A stretch of DNA of 64,000 nt from a virus, in the IMG/VR virus record IMGVR_UViG_3300045116_000678, positions 1-64,000 of that record; one strand, 5' to 3'. The position numbers and the translations under genes were made by a program. Positions 57,669 to 64,000 of this stretch are shown one piece after another (positions within the stretch are counted from its first letter, which is position 1; the number at the start of each line of letters is the position of its first letter). Under the pieces are notes generated by a model. That model had not been told where the DNA came from. It searched no databases and was given only the letters and a program-made list of their open reading frames with translations.

Positions 57669-58772
57669 ATGTCCGAACTGTCCACCACCACCATCGGCGG
57701 CGAAGTAGCCGCCAAGCAGACCACTATCGCCGCCGCGGCCCTTGCGCTGTTCGCTCCACTGGAGACGGAGGTCAAGACGCTGGCGGAGCGCTACCGCAAT
57801 GTCGCATTCGACATGAGCACTCCCAAGGGCTTCAAGGCCGCCAAGGACGCGCGGCTGGAACTGCGCGAGTCGGGCCGCTTCGCGCTGCAGCGCCTGCGCG
57901 ACAAGACCAAGGACCAGCTGAACGACTGCAAGAAGGTCGTCGACAGCGAGGCCGCGCGGCTGATCGAGATCGTGAAGCCGGTGGAGACCGCCATCGATGC
58001 CCAGATATCAGCGCACGAGACCAAGCTGGCCGCTGAGAAGGCGGAGCGCAATCGGGTTGAGGCCGAGCGCCGACAGAAGCACCTCGATGCCATCGCCAAG
58101 ATCGAAAGCTACGTCGCGAAGGCCGAAGGTCTGCCGATCGAGCGCATCGAAGCCGGACTGGGCTACGTGCGCGACATCGACGTGAGCGCGGCCGTCTTCG
58201 AGGACTTCGCAACGCGCGCCGCGGCGCAGAAGGATGCCACCATTCGCGCGCTGGAGAAGATGATCGTAGACGCGAGAGATCGCGCTGCCGCCGAGGCCCA
58301 GCGGATCGAAAACGAGCGCCTGCGAGCCCAGATCGCCGAACTGCAGAGCAAGCAAGCGCCGCAGCCTTCTCCCGCACCTGCCCCTGCTGCCCTGCAGCAA
58401 GAACTGGCTCCCGCACCGCAGGCAGCGGCAGCGCCCCCCGCTCCCAGCCCCGTCGGCTACTCCACCGGCCGAGTGACGCGCGAAGCCGACACAGAACCGG
58501 CGCCCGCTCCGGTCCGTCAGTTCGAGGCCGGCGCAACCGCAGCAAACGAACCGGTGGTGTCCGGCAACCCGACGCTGCGGATCGGAGACATCGCCGCGCG
58601 GCTCGGCTGGACCATGACCGCGGAGCAGCTGCGCAGCCTGGGCGTGGAGCCCGCGACCCGCGAGCGCGGCGCCACGCTGTACCACGAGCAACAGTTCGCC
58701 GACATCTGCGACGCCGTGGCGCGCCGCGCACAACAAGCGAAGGCCGAGCACGCGCAGCGCCTGGCCGCCTGA
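57669..58772 (+). CDS. Coiled-coil protein of the recombination operon
   Basis: A 367-residue protein. Residues 20-240 are helical and highly charged (ARLELRESGRFALQRLRDKT, ETKLAAEKAERNRVEAERRQ, AAAEAQRIENERLRAQIAEL), then a Pro/Ala/Gln linker, and a C-terminal HTH-like domain (LRIGDIAARLGWTMTAEQLR onwards). Proteins of this form often follow exonuclease genes in phages and some match DUF1351-type families. It may assist DNA binding. Unproven. Confidence 0.65.
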   Translation: MSELSTTTIGGEVAAKQTTIAAAALALFAPLETEVKTLAERYRNVAFDMSTPKGFKAAKDARLELRESGRFALQRLRDKTKDQLNDCKKVVDSEAARLIEIVKPVETAIDAQISAHETKLAAEKAERNRVEAERRQKHLDAIAKIESYVAKAEGLPIERIEAGLGYVRDIDVSAAVFEDFATRAAAQKDATIRALEKMIVDARDRAAAEAQRIENERLRAQIAELQSKQAPQPSPAPAPAALQQELAPAPQAAAAPPAPSPVGYSTGRVTREADTEPAPAPVRQFEAGATAANEPVVSGNPTLRIGDIAARLGWTMTAEQLRSLGVEPATRERGATLYHEQQFADICDAVARRAQQAKAEHAQRLAA

Positions 58773-58793
58773 CCGTCACCCACAGGAGCCGCC

Positions 58794-59081
58794 ATGCCCC
58801 AAACACGCACCGCACCGGCCGCCGTCAACGGTCCGAAGGAATTCAAGGTCATCCCGCTGGTCGACGTGCAGTCGAGCCAGGTAAAGGCGATCGGCTACGA
58901 CGCCGGAACCAAGACCCTGGCCCTCACCTTTGCGCACGGCCCCGGGACCGTCTACCACTACCCGAACGTCGAAGCCGACCTGCACGCCGCCTTCGTCGCG
59001 GCCGAGTCGATCGGCACGTTCTTCGGCAAGCACATCAAGCCGCTGCCGTTCAAGAAGTTCGCGCCGCCCGCGGCCGACTGA
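58794..59081 (+). CDS. KTSC-domain protein
   Basis: A 95-residue protein matching the KTSC pattern: the strand VQSSQVKAIGYDAGTKTLAL followed by FAHGPGTVYHYPNVEADLHA and FAAESIGTFFGKHIKP. KTSC proteins are found in phages and next to lysyl-tRNA synthetase-type genes; their function is unknown. It lies between the coiled-coil and the RdgC genes in the recombination operon. Confidence 0.8.
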   Translation: MPQTRTAPAAVNGPKEFKVIPLVDVQSSQVKAIGYDAGTKTLALTFAHGPGTVYHYPNVEADLHAAFVAAESIGTFFGKHIKPLPFKKFAPPAAD

Positions 59082-59192
59082 CCAGTTTCGGGCGACTCGT
59101 CGGCGGGCACCTCCTCCTCCCTTCCTCCTCGCATTTCCCGCCGACCCGCGCGAGCGGCGCCCTCTTTCTTCAACTCATCGCAGCCATTCACC

Positions 59193-60098
59193 ATGCGCTT
59201 CAAGAACGCCATCAACTTCCGAATCGAGCCGACTTGGCAGGCCGACCATGGGTGCGCACTGGAAGGCCTCGCCCCAGCGGCCTTCGTGCCCTGCGGCCCC
59301 TCGCAGGAAAGTGCCGCCGGCTGGGTGCCGCCGCGCGGGCAGGAACACGGCTCCCTGCTTGAATCCGTCGACGGCCAGTGGCTGCTCGTCTACATGGTCG
59401 AGAGCAAGGCGCTGCCCGCCTCCGTCGTCCGCCGCAAGGTGGACGAGCGCGCCGCGCAGATCGAGGCCACCACCGGCCGCGCGCCAGGCAAGAAGGAGAA
59501 GAAGCAGCTCAAGGAGGACATCACGCACGAGCTGCTGCCGCTGGCCTTCACGCGCCATGCGCGCACGGCGGTGTGGATCGACCCCGACCAGCGCCGCCTG
59601 ACGCTCGACACCTCGAACATGGCGCGCGCCGATTCGGTGGTCACGGCCCTGGTGCAGGCGATCCCCGGCTTTGCCGTGGGTGCGGTGCATACCCAGGTGG
59701 AGCCGGCCAGCGCCATGGCCGGCTGGCTGGCCACACAGGATCCGCCCTCTGGCTTCACCATCGACAGGGAGTGCGAACTCAAGGCCACCGACGACTCCAA
59801 GGCCGTGGTGCGCTACGGCAAGCACCCGCTGGACATCGAAGAGGTCCGCCAGCACATCGCCAGCGGGAAGCGGCCCACGCGCTTGGCCATGACCTGGGAG
59901 GACCGCGTGTCCTTCGAACTGACCGAAGGCGGGCAACTGCGCAAGCTGGCCTTCCTCGAAGGCGTATTCGACGGCGGCGAATCGAAGGGCGGCAAGGGCA
60001 GCGACGAGAACTTCGACACCGACGCCGCCATCGTCACCGGCGAGCTGGGACAGCTGCTGCCCGCCCTGATCGACGCCCTCGGTGGGGAGACGTCGTGA
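59193..60098 (+). CDS. rdgC: RdgC-like recombination-associated protein
   Basis: The 301-residue length and the signatures fit RdgC: N-terminal MRFKNAINFRI, then FVPCGPSQESAAGWVPPRGQ, EHGSLLESVDGQWLLVYMVE, VVRRKVDERAAQIEATTGR and LKEDITHELLPLAFTRHART. RdgC forms a DNA-encircling dimer ring that limits RecA. Phage copies are known. It overlaps the next gene by one base (TGATG). Confidence 0.9.
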   Translation: MRFKNAINFRIEPTWQADHGCALEGLAPAAFVPCGPSQESAAGWVPPRGQEHGSLLESVDGQWLLVYMVESKALPASVVRRKVDERAAQIEATTGRAPGKKEKKQLKEDITHELLPLAFTRHARTAVWIDPDQRRLTLDTSNMARADSVVTALVQAIPGFAVGAVHTQVEPASAMAGWLATQDPPSGFTIDRECELKATDDSKAVVRYGKHPLDIEEVRQHIASGKRPTRLAMTWEDRVSFELTEGGQLRKLAFLEGVFDGGESKGGKGSDENFDTDAAIVTGELGQLLPALIDALGGETS

Positions 60099-60739
60099 TG
60101 TGGGAAACAAAACTCTCGATGCTCAAGCGCGGCATCGACCTGATGGAGCGCTTCTGCGCGGCCAATGACCTCCAGGTGCCGCCCGTCGTGGCAACCGATC
60201 GGCGGGCCTGGAACTTCGACGCCTGCGCCTACTACCGGCCGATCGAGATCCACATCTGTCCCTATAGGTGCGCGGCGATCGGCTACGCCGGCATGCAGTG
60301 GTCGTTTCCAGGCCATTCCGTCGACCGCACACCCTATGGCGTGATCGCCCACGAGCTCGGCCACCATGCCGATTGGGTCAGGAGCGACCAGAAGGGCCGC
60401 TACTTCGGCGATTTCAGCATTGCCATGCGCAAGCGCTGTGCGGAAGCGCCGCTGACGTCCTACTGCCCAAACGACGCAGAGTGGTTCGCGGAGATGTTCC
60501 GGCTGTTCGTCACGAACCCGGATCTGCTGTCGCATCTGCGGCCGCGCACCCACGCAGATCTGTTGGAACACTTCAAGCCAGTCTTCGAAGACGCCTGGAG
60601 CCAGCGACTGCACGGCGCACCTGATCGGACCATCCTGGCCATCCGCCGCAAGCTGGATCCGAAGCGGCCAGTGCGCAAGGCTCACGAGCCGTCAGACCGC
60701 AACTACCGCGACAGCGGATTGGAAAGAGCGGCAGCGTGA
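60098..60739 (+). CDS. Zincin-like metallopeptidase
   Basis: The 213-residue protein has HELGH at 85-89 (GVIAHELGHHADW) and a later acidic NDAEWFAEMFRLFVTNPD that may give the third zinc ligand. It has no signal peptide, so it would act in the cytoplasm. The substrate is unknown; a repressor or host protein is possible. It is the last gene before three leftward genes that run against the operon. Confidence 0.7.
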   Translation: MWETKLSMLKRGIDLMERFCAANDLQVPPVVATDRRAWNFDACAYYRPIEIHICPYRCAAIGYAGMQWSFPGHSVDRTPYGVIAHELGHHADWVRSDQKGRYFGDFSIAMRKRCAEAPLTSYCPNDAEWFAEMFRLFVTNPDLLSHLRPRTHADLLEHFKPVFEDAWSQRLHGAPDRTILAIRRKLDPKRPVRKAHEPSDRNYRDSGLERAAA

Positions 60740-60741
60740 CG

Positions 60742-61098
60742 CTACTTTTTCCAGACCAGCGGCACGATCACGGCTGCGGCAGCTGCGAGTGCGCTGACAG
60801 CGGCGGCGATGGCCGCAACCATTCCCCAGCGGGCAGACCGCTCAGCGGCTGCCGTCGAGCGTTGCTGCGCAGTGCGGGCGATCTCCGCGGCCGCCTCGGA
60901 TTGAGCATGGTCATGGCGAGCCAGCCACAGCTCGGCAGCCGTCCCAGCTTCCCCGACGAAATGGCCGTCGTTGAGGGCCGTGCGGATTTCGAACGCATCA
61001 TGCTCAGCCGCGAAGGCGTCGAAGTCAGCGGCGGTGTAAGCGCTGAATCCCCCGGGGACCACGTGCATGTGGCCATTTCTGTCGCGATAGGTCGCCAT
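60742..61098 (-). CDS. Small tail-anchored membrane protein
   Basis: The 118-residue protein has a soluble acidic N-terminal part (FDAFAAEHDAFEIRTALNDG, HFVGEAGTAAELWLARHDHA), an Ala/Arg-rich helix (IARTAQQRSTAAAERSARWG) and one C-terminal transmembrane helix. The protein at 61351 has the same design. It converges with the zincin gene. The function is unknown. Confidence 0.6.
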   Translation of the reverse strand: MATYRDRNGHMHVVPGGFSAYTAADFDAFAAEHDAFEIRTALNDGHFVGEAGTAAELWLARHDHAQSEAAAEIARTAQQRSTAAAERSARWGMVAAIAAAVSALAAAAAVIVPLVWKK

Positions 61099-61101
61099 CT
61101 T

Positions 61102-61347
61102 TCAATCCGTATCGAGGTCGAATTCCATCTGGGTCTGCCGGATGACGCGCGCCACGTCGAGCCGGTAATGCGCGCGCTGTGCACCCACAGGCACATACCA
61201 GTTCGGCTCGCCCGGGCCAGCGTCGGCCCAGCGCACGCCGTTGGTGTGGACGTCCGTGACTTGGCCAGCCATGCCGTGCAGCGCCTCGATGCGCTCGATC
61301 AGGATCTCGCGCAGTTGACGCGCGGTGCGGGTGGGCTTGAAGGGCAT
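61102..61347 (-). CDS. Hypothetical protein between two membrane proteins
   Basis: The 81-residue product (KPTRTARQLREILIERIEAL, DVHTNGVRWADAGPGEPNWY) is cytoplasmic with a mixed fold and acidic C-terminus. Spacing of three bases to each neighbour indicates an operon of three leftward genes. The function is unknown. Confidence 0.6.
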   Translation of the reverse strand: MPFKPTRTARQLREILIERIEALHGMAGQVTDVHTNGVRWADAGPGEPNWYVPVGAQRAHYRLDVARVIRQTQMEFDLDTD

Positions 61348-61350
61348 GCG

Positions 61351-61731
61351 TCAGCCCACCCACTCTTTGATAAACGGCCAGCCTGCTACCAGCAGTGCAG
61401 CCATCGATACCGCGATCGCCCACCCTGCCCAGCGGGCAGACCTGTCGGCGGCGTCGGCTGCCCGCTCTGCCGCGGCAGTCGCGCGCTCCTCCCTGTCAAC
61501 CCTCGCGCCTTCAGAAAAACGGTAAGCCGCCGCCCTGGCGCGCTCGACGTAGATCTCGACAGAGGTCCTTTTTTTTCCAACGAAGTACCCGCGGGCAAGG
61601 CGCTCTTCGAGTTCGTCAACCGGGTCGTCTTCGCCAGCGAAGGCAAGGTCTTTGTTGGCAGCGTGCTCCCGGTGCAGGGAGGCCCAGCGGTCGATGTCTC
61701 TGTGGTCGAGCCAGTTCGCTTCGTCAGCCAT
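61351..61731 (-). CDS. Small tail-anchored membrane protein
   Basis: ATG 61731 gives 126 residues. The soluble part has WLDHRDIDRWASLHREHAAN and LEERLARGYFVGKKRTSVEI; then the Arg/Ala helix (RATAAAERAADAADRSARWA) and one C-terminal transmembrane helix (IAVSMAALLVAGWPFIKEW). The Ala/Arg helix plus membrane anchor repeats the design of the protein at 60742. It is divergent from the ASCH-like gene. Confidence 0.6.
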   Translation of the reverse strand: MADEANWLDHRDIDRWASLHREHAANKDLAFAGEDDPVDELEERLARGYFVGKKRTSVEIYVERARAAAYRFSEGARVDREERATAAAERAADAADRSARWAGWAIAVSMAALLVAGWPFIKEWVG

Positions 61732-61757
61732 CTTCGTCTCCTCGTAGCTGTTCCAGC

Positions 61758-62531
61758 ATGATGCCACCACTCGAAATCAGCACAAACCCGTGCCCCGTGC
61801 ATGAGGTATCGCCTGCCGGTGATGAAGTGCAGCCATCGCCCAAGGGCGATGCGCGCGAGCGCCCGATACTCTTCTCCGCGCCCATGGTGCGCGCCCTGCT
61901 GGCCGGCACGAAGACGCAGACGCGGCGGGTTGTCAAGCTCCCTCACAACAACCGTCTGGGCCAGTGGGAGGTGTTGCCATGGGGCGGGCCGAATGGTGGC
62001 CGAACGCGCGGCGGCGAAATGGTGCCCTTCCAAAACGTGATCGGGCACAGCCGCACCGGCGACATTGTCGGCTGCCCCTACGGCCAGCCCGGCGACCGGC
62101 TGTGGGTACGCGAGACGTTCTTTGCGTGGGGCCGCTGGGAATCCCGCTTCAGCTCAAAGAAGAACCGCGACGAGTGGCACTTCGTGGACGAGACCCTCGT
62201 CAGCGGGCACGCCTACCGCTACGCCGCCGACGGCCTCTGGCCAATAGCCGCCCGGCCTCGCCTGGCCGGAGCGAAGCCAAGCTGGTGGCAGCGCCCGGCG
62301 ATCTACATGCCGCGGGTGGCCAGCCGGATCGCGCTGGAGGTCAGCGGCGTGCGCGTCGAGCGGCTGCAGGACATCAGCGAGAAGGACGCGCTGGCTGAGG
62401 GCATCGAGCATTTCGTGCCTGATGACCCCCGCAAAGAGTATCGGCTGCTCTGGGAAGACATCAATGGCGCCGGCAGCTGGGGCGCCAATCCCTGCGTGTG
62501 GGTAGTCGAGTTCCGGAGGATCGCACCGTGA
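61758..62531 (+). CDS. ASCH-like phage protein
   Basis: The 257-residue protein starts at one of two adjacent ATGs (61758 or 61761). It has RPILFSAPMVRALLAGTKTQ followed by TRRVVK, then GDRLWVRETFFAWG, YMPRVASRIALEVSGVRVER and a conserved C-terminal WGANPCVWVVEFRRI. These match a common phage family with an ASCH/PUA-like RNA-binding fold. The molecular role is not known. It overlaps the next gene by four bases. Confidence 0.7.
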   Translation: MMPPLEISTNPCPVHEVSPAGDEVQPSPKGDARERPILFSAPMVRALLAGTKTQTRRVVKLPHNNRLGQWEVLPWGGPNGGRTRGGEMVPFQNVIGHSRTGDIVGCPYGQPGDRLWVRETFFAWGRWESRFSSKKNRDEWHFVDETLVSGHAYRYAADGLWPIAARPRLAGAKPSWWQRPAIYMPRVASRIALEVSGVRVERLQDISEKDALAEGIEHFVPDDPRKEYRLLWEDINGAGSWGANPCVWVVEFRRIAP

Positions 62532-62800
62532 GCGGCCTGTTCCTCACCGATGAAGAGGTCGACGACATGTGCGCCGGCCTGAGCACCAACGCTGTGAAGG
62601 TGCGCCGCCTGCGCGCCCTTGGCCTGGTGGTCAACGTGAAACCCAACGGGCGGCCCCTGATCGTGCGTTCGCACGCCGAGGCTGTCATGAGCGGCCGGCC
62701 CAAGATGGAAGCCGCCGCCCAGCCGCAGGAGGCCGAGCCGGCACCGGCCGCCAACACCGCCGGCATCGTGGCCCTCTTTGGCCGCAGGAAGGCTGCCTAA
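62528..62800 (+). CDS. DUF4224 protein, candidate excisionase
   Basis: GTG 62528 overlaps the previous stop. The 90-residue protein has the DUF4224 motif (FLTDEEVDDMCAGLSTNAVK, then LVVNVKPNGRPLIVRSHAEA), a small winged-helix-like domain usually found just before phage integrases. Position and size suggest a directionality factor. Pro/Ala-rich C-terminus. Confidence 0.7.
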   Translation: MSGLFLTDEEVDDMCAGLSTNAVKVRRLRALGLVVNVKPNGRPLIVRSHAEAVMSGRPKMEAAAQPQEAEPAPAANTAGIVALFGRRKAA

Positions 62801-62801
62801 G

Positions 62802-63917
62802 ATGTGCTCCATGGGGCGACGCCGAAAGTTCGATGACGGACTCGAGCCGCGGGTCTACCTGAACCACGGCGCCTACTACTACGTCCACCAGAACGGCAAG
62901 TGGGAGCGGCTGGGCACCGACAAGGACGAGGCCAACCGCAAGGCCCGGATCCACAACGACCCGGGCAGCCTGTACGGCACGATGGTCTACTGGCTCGACC
63001 AGTTCCTGCTGCACTGCGAGGAGCGCGTGCGGCGCAAGACCATGAGCCAGCGCACGCTGGACGATTACCGGGACGCCATCCTGCCGCCGACCGAGACGCG
63101 GGCCAGGGGCGCCCTGCGGGTCTACTTCCCGCCGCCGCTGGCGCCGCAGCAGGTCACCCCCGCCATGGTGCAGAACTTCCTGGCCACCATGGCCGAGCTG
63201 GGCCGCCCCACCCCTGCCAACCGCGAGCGCGCCTGCCTTTCCGCGTGCTTCGGCTGGCTGCTGCGCACGGGCAAAGTGCCAGGGCTGGCCAGCAATCCGT
63301 GCCTGCGCTCGGCGGGCGTGCAGCGCAACGCCGAGAAGCGGCGCGCGCGCTACGTCACGCACGACGAGTTCCGCGAGGTATACGCCGTCGCCGGCGCCAG
63401 CGAGCGCCTGATGATGGAGCTGACGTACCGCACTCTGCAGCGCCCGGAAAGCGACATCGTTCTGTGGACATCGGCCAACCTGGTGATGGAGGCTGGCCGG
63501 CGCGTGCTGGTGCACGTCCAGAACAAGACCGGCACCGAGATCCGCATCGCCCTGCCCGACAGCGTCAACGCGCTGCTGGACCGCGCCCTGGGCACCGAGG
63601 CCAACGTCGTGCGGCTGCGGCAGCCGCTGGTGCAGCGCCTGGACGGCGAGAACTACACGTACGACGGCCTCAGCTCGATGCTGCGCCGGTCGATCGCCGT
63701 GGCCAACGAGCGGCGCCTGGCGCGCAAGCTCCCGCCCATGGCGTCCTTCGGCTTCCGCGACCTGAAGGGCAAGGGGGCCACCGACATGTGGCTGGCGGGC
63801 GTGCCGATCGAGCGCATCCAGCTGCTCTGCGGCCACAAGTCGAAGACCACCACCGAGGTCTACATCAAGCAGCGCTGGCGCGAGACGGCCCAGCCCAACA
63901 TGGTCGAAGTCGGGTAG
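62802..63917 (+). CDS. int: Tyrosine-family integrase
   Basis: The 371-residue protein (start 62802; ATG 62811 also possible) has an N-terminal arm-binding part (RVYLNHGAYYYVHQNGKWER), a core-binding domain (QVTPAMVQNFLATMAELGRP) and the catalytic domain with LMMELTYRTLQRPESDIVLW (first Arg), FGFRDLKGKGATDM (second Arg), LLCGHKSKTTTEVYIK (His/Lys and the Tyr nucleophile). It mediates integration between attP and attB. It is the last gene before the right end. Confidence 0.9.
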   Translation: MCSMGRRRKFDDGLEPRVYLNHGAYYYVHQNGKWERLGTDKDEANRKARIHNDPGSLYGTMVYWLDQFLLHCEERVRRKTMSQRTLDDYRDAILPPTETRARGALRVYFPPPLAPQQVTPAMVQNFLATMAELGRPTPANRERACLSACFGWLLRTGKVPGLASNPCLRSAGVQRNAEKRRARYVTHDEFREVYAVAGASERLMMELTYRTLQRPESDIVLWTSANLVMEAGRRVLVHVQNKTGTEIRIALPDSVNALLDRALGTEANVVRLRQPLVQRLDGENYTYDGLSSMLRRSIAVANERRLARKLPPMASFGFRDLKGKGATDMWLAGVPIERIQLLCGHKSKTTTEVYIKQRWRETAQPNMVEVG

Positions 63918-64000
63918 CCTGCGCTGCCAAATATCCAGTGGTTTCGCACCCGGAATTGCACAAAAAATGTGCAGAAATGGGCCTCCGATCTGCTTCCAGT
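63918..64000. other. Right end of the prophage, probable attachment region
   Basis: No gene is present. The sequence after the integrase is more AT-rich and includes an inverted repeat TTGCAC/GTGCAG around a run of A (near 63956-63977). The attachment core is expected here. I found no matching direct repeat in the left 4 kb by eye, so the exact junction is unknown. Confidence 0.35.

Larger units (their letters stand above)
4100..63960. mobile_element. Temperate podovirus-like prophage, apparently complete
   Basis: All modules of a temperate tailed phage are present in a lambda-like order. From right to left they are integrase and candidate excisionase, recombination genes, divergent repressor and Cro, replication and recombination genes, tRNAs, terminase, portal, scaffold, capsid, tail proteins and lysis. 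There is no tail tape-measure or tail-tube gene, the capsid protein resembles the N4-gp56 family, and a giant polyvalent virion protein is present, which together point to a short-tailed phage. The left limit is placed after the lysis genes and the right limit after the integrase. I could not find the direct repeat marking attL and attR, so both ends are approximate. No interrupted essential phage gene was seen, so it may be inducible. Confidence 0.9.

Noticed and set aside
60258-60268. Tenth late-motif copy (CCCTATAGGT)
   Set aside because: The core has a mismatch, the TTCG tail is missing and it lies inside the zincin gene; taken as chance.
63918-64000. Attachment core shared with the left flank
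   Set aside because: No direct repeat longer than chance was found by eye in 1-4121; the left junction needs comparison with an uninfected strain.

Overview
The window holds an essentially complete, temperate, podovirus-like prophage of about 60 kb (roughly 4.1 to 63.95 kb), preceded by about 4 kb of small genes that look like host or flanking accessory DNA. High G+C, the gene families and a beta-proteobacterial-style LexA box suggest a Burkholderiales host, perhaps Comamonadaceae. That assignment is inference; no host marker gene is present.

Left flank (1-4.1 kb): short hypothetical genes in mixed orientation, a LexA box between two divergent genes, an SRAP (YedK/HMCES-like) gene broken by a one-base frameshift, two other decayed reading frames and a small membrane protein.

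Late region, read leftward (41 to 4.1 kb): terminase small and large subunits, portal, a small protein behind a structured leader, scaffold-like protein, N4-gp56-type major capsid protein, minor head protein, adaptor, a run of tail or virion proteins, a 2,814-residue polyvalent (PLxRFG) protein, tail-fibre proteins ending in an S74 chaperone fibre, and a lysis cassette (two holin-like proteins, a lytic enzyme, nested Rz/Rz1). A 15-base motif (minus strand CCCCTNTAGGGTTCG) occurs nine times. Seven copies precede late transcription units and two lie in the 3' ends of genes just upstream of the late region. I take it to be the late promoter or activator site. Accessory genes (morons) of visibly lower G+C sit beside several copies: an XRE/ImmA pair with its partner, a membrane protein carrying a scaffold-like C-terminus, a lipoprotein, a HEPN-like protein and a secreted Cys-containing protein.

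Middle region, leftward from cro (53.5 to 41 kb): small early genes, two DNA methyltransferases, a cupin-like protein, a PAPS-reductase-like PP-loop enzyme, a replication protein with a possible origin inside its gene, RusA-like, NinB-like, PD-(D/E)XK nuclease, SNF2 helicase and YbcO-like proteins, a winged-helix protein that may be the late regulator, and two tRNA genes, one with features of an initiator tRNA.

Switch and rightward early region (53.2-63.9 kb): Cro-like and S24-type repressor genes diverge across three 12-bp operators, and two more operators cover the rightward early promoter. That operon carries small proteins, Erf-type annealing protein, YqaJ exonuclease, coiled-coil protein, KTSC protein, RdgC, a zincin-like protein, an ASCH-like protein, DUF4224 protein (candidate excisionase) and a tyrosine integrase. 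The layout is lambda-like. The attachment core could not be identified.
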